Below, piece by piece: positions 62,668-64,000 of a stretch of 64,000 nt of DNA. This DNA is from Stenotrophomonas maltophilia (GTDB taxonomy: Bacteria; Pseudomonadota; Gammaproteobacteria; Xanthomonadales; Xanthomonadaceae): positions 7,475 to 71,474 of the forward strand of contig DGIP01000066.1 in NCBI GenBank assembly GCA_002386405.1. The letters are read 5' to 3'. Made by a program: the position numbers and the translations under genes. Positions within the stretch are counted from its first letter, which is position 1, and the number at the start of each line of letters is the position of its first letter. The notes below the pieces were generated by a model. The model did not search any database and had not been told where the DNA came from. It saw only the letters and a list, made by a program, of their open reading frames with translations.

Positions 62668-62962
62668 GGAATGCCTCCTTGGTGACAGAGTGATGCGGCA
62701 GGCCAATCCGCCGCACCGGCAATCTGCACAGGAAGTCATCTCGGAAAAATCGGTAAATCACGCGAATCTCGCGTTCTGTGCGCGGGCGCACGCATGAAAA
62801 TGCCTATCACGCCAACGCCATTTTCCAGCGGGTTTTCCGCATGAAACGCGCTTCCGGATTTCCATCACGCGTGGCCCGGAACGTCACTGCGCGCACACGT
62901 CGCAGGCGCCCATGCGCAGGCCCGAAATGTCGCACTCCGCCTCTGCGCGTCGCGAAAGCGCA

Positions 62963-62990
62963 TAAAAAAAGCCCGGCCAAGCGGCCGGGC
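62963..62990 (-). terminator. Rho-independent terminator
   Basis: Arms GCCCGGCC and GGCCGGGC around a four-base loop, followed by seven T on the minus strand. It would end transcripts from the rlmB-like gene or from an RNA that includes the hairpin near 63.07 kb. Confidence 0.88.
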
Positions 62991-63050
62991 TACCGGGATT
63001 CGTCACACCCCACGCGGTGAGCGCCACGGAACAGACCGTGATCCGGACAA

Positions 63051-63100
63051 CGGCGCCGCACTGGGTGGGTGTCTCTCCTCACCTACACAGTACGGCGCCG
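63051..63100. ncRNA. Possible structured RNA: 50-base hairpin with a GGAG/CUCC loop
   Basis: CGGCGCCG at both ends with further pairing TACTG/CAGTG and GGTG/CACC inside. On the minus strand the loop reads AGGAGAGA; on the plus strand TCTCTCCT. It lies about 60 bases before the terminator at 62.96-62.99 kb on the minus strand. Confidence 0.35.
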
Positions 63101-63223
63101 CGTTGCACTGTGACGCAGCACGAACGCGGCGCACCATGCGAAAAATCCGAATCCACCGTAGGCACGACTTCTTTGGAGAAGTCGATCACATCACGCAGGG
63201 CAGCGCGCAAGCGTTACCCGAAG

Positions 63224-64000
63224 TTACCGCTGTGCATACCAGTGCGACAACAACACCGCAGTGGCGGATGCCACGTTGAGGCTTTCCACCGCACCACTGC
63301 CGGGAATGGACACCTGCATATCGCAGGTCTGTGCCAACGCACGGTCCATGCCCTCGCCTTCGGCACCCATCACATATACCAGCCGTGCCGGCAGCGTGGC
63401 CTTGAACAGATCCGCGCCGCCTTCCACCAGCGTGGCCGCCAGGCCGAAGCCGCTGGCACGCAGTGCATCCATCGCCTGCGGCAGTGCCGGCAGGCGCACC
63501 AGCGGCACCGCTTCGGCGCCGCCTTCTGCCACGCGCGCGGCCGCACCGGACAACGCCAGCGTGGAATCGGGCGGCAGCAGCAGCCCGGCCACGCCGAAGT
63601 GCGCGGCCGAACGCAGGATGGCGCCGAAATTGTGCGGGTTGCCCACGCCATCGAGCCACAGCGCCAGCGCCGGCGTGTCGGCCGGCAGGCCGGCCAGCCA
63701 TTCGCCCAGTTCCAGCATCGGCGCGCGCAGCACGTCGGCCACTACGCCTTCATGGTGAGTGGTGGCGGCGAGCTTGTTGAGGTCGCCTTCTTCCACCACG
63801 CGGTAGCCCACGCGGTTGGCCACGCACCACTTCAGCATTGGCTGCAGGCGCGGAATCAGCGCCTCGGCCAGGTACAGCTTGCGCAGTGCCTGCGGGCGGC
63901 GCTCGAACAGGGCCTGCACGGCATTCCAGCCGTACAGGCGCAGCTCGTCGTTGCCCCGCCCCGGCGGTGGCGGGGTGCCGCCGTCACGCGGCGGCAGCGG
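63224..64000 (-). CDS. rlmB: 23S rRNA 2'-O-methyltransferase (SpoU/TrmH family), start beyond the window
   Basis: The frame is open to the right edge and gives about 258 residues. The substrate-binding domain has RLYGWNAVQALFERRP and EGVVADVL. The SpoU knot has LALWLDGVGNPHNFGAILRSA (split over motif 1), YVMGAEGEGMDRAL (motif 2) and SIPGSGAVESLNVASATAVLL (motif 3). RlmB methylates G2251 of 23S rRNA. The exact target could be another RNA because paralogues are similar; a basic, glycine/proline-rich N-terminus is cut by the edge. Confidence 0.85.
   Translation of the reverse strand, partial: PLPPRDGGTPPPPGRGNDELRLYGWNAVQALFERRPQALRKLYLAEALIPRLQPMLKWCVANRVGYRVVEEGDLNKLAATTHHEGVVADVLRAPMLELGEWLAGLPADTPALALWLDGVGNPHNFGAILRSAAHFGVAGLLLPPDSTLALSGAAARVAEGGAEAVPLVRLPALPQAMDALRASGFGLAATLVEGGADLFKATLPARLVYVMGAEGEGMDRALAQTCDMQVSIPGSGAVESLNVASATAVLLSHWYAQR

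Larger units (their letters stand above)
62668..63223. other. Long intergenic gap with a terminator and a long hairpin
   Basis: No supported protein gene is seen. It holds the terminator at 62963-62990, a 50-base hairpin at 63051-63100 and a stem-loop GACTTCT/AGAAGTC near 63170. A basic plus-strand frame crosses the terminator and is not accepted. Confidence 0.6.

Noticed and set aside
62778-63020. 80-codon basic plus-strand frame
   Set aside because: It reads through a strong terminator hairpin and is almost all arginine, proline and alanine; no ribosome site.

Overview
The window is a high-GC chromosomal segment of a gammaproteobacterium of the Xanthomonadaceae, most probably a Stenotrophomonas. 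The evidence is the gene order sucD-sucC / pilS-pilR / pilB-pilin-pilin-pilC-pilD-coaE / two-component pair, which is known from Xanthomonas and relatives, together with many short palindromic repeats that begin with GTAG, the type described as SMAG/GTAG-REP elements in Stenotrophomonas. No complete transposase, integrase, rRNA or CRISPR array is visible.

Layout. 0-12.6 kb is ordinary core: the edge of a pyruvate oxidase gene, a DUF3574 lipoprotein, a large TonB-dependent receptor, the otsB / glycoside hydrolase 15 / otsA operon for trehalose turnover, an OmpA-domain membrane protein, a DCC protein-pgeF-rluD operon and bamD. 12.7-13.6 kb holds two unrecognised genes, one ending in a eukaryote-like RVxF phosphatase-docking sequence. 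13.7-21 kb is core again: nadE, sucDC and the type IV pilus regulators pilS and pilR.

21.0-35.8 kb is an accessory block between pilR and the rest of the pilus cluster. It contains a fused SymE-like toxin / HigA-like antitoxin gene, then a minus-strand run of a giant secreted seven-repeat protein, a 1765-residue secreted Rhs polymorphic toxin, a translationally coupled small membrane protein and a likely immunity protein. A di-haem peroxidase lipoprotein diverges from it. 35.8-41.6 kb is the pilus assembly cluster: pilB, two pilin genes each with a good sigma-54 (-24/-12) promoter, pilC, prepilin peptidase and coaE. PilS/PilR, encoded in the same window, are the expected activators of such promoters.

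41.7-45.4 kb carries a ColRS/VgrRS-like two-component system, a small periplasmic protein and rimK. 45.4-50.6 kb is a second accessory stretch: an orphan MbcA/ParS-type antitoxin, small hypothetical genes, an SGNH hydrolase, and an Mrr-type nuclease gene bounded by a near-identical 37-base repeat that overlaps the 3' end of tRNA-Gly(CCC). 50.7-64 kb is core: a GDSL autotransporter esterase, thiS-thiG-trmB, a permease with TrkA-C domains, a Rieske protein, a fumarylacetoacetase-family enzyme, mscL, an M28 peptidase, a sodium:amino-acid symporter coupled to an outer-membrane protein gene, and the edge of an rlmB-like rRNA methyltransferase gene.

The most interesting parts are the 22-34 kb Rhs/giant-repeat cluster, the SymE-HigA fusion with competing leader hairpins, the twin sigma-54 pilin promoters, the tRNA-linked Mrr mini-island and the RVxF-bearing protein. 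All functions are read from sequence by family knowledge; no database search was run.
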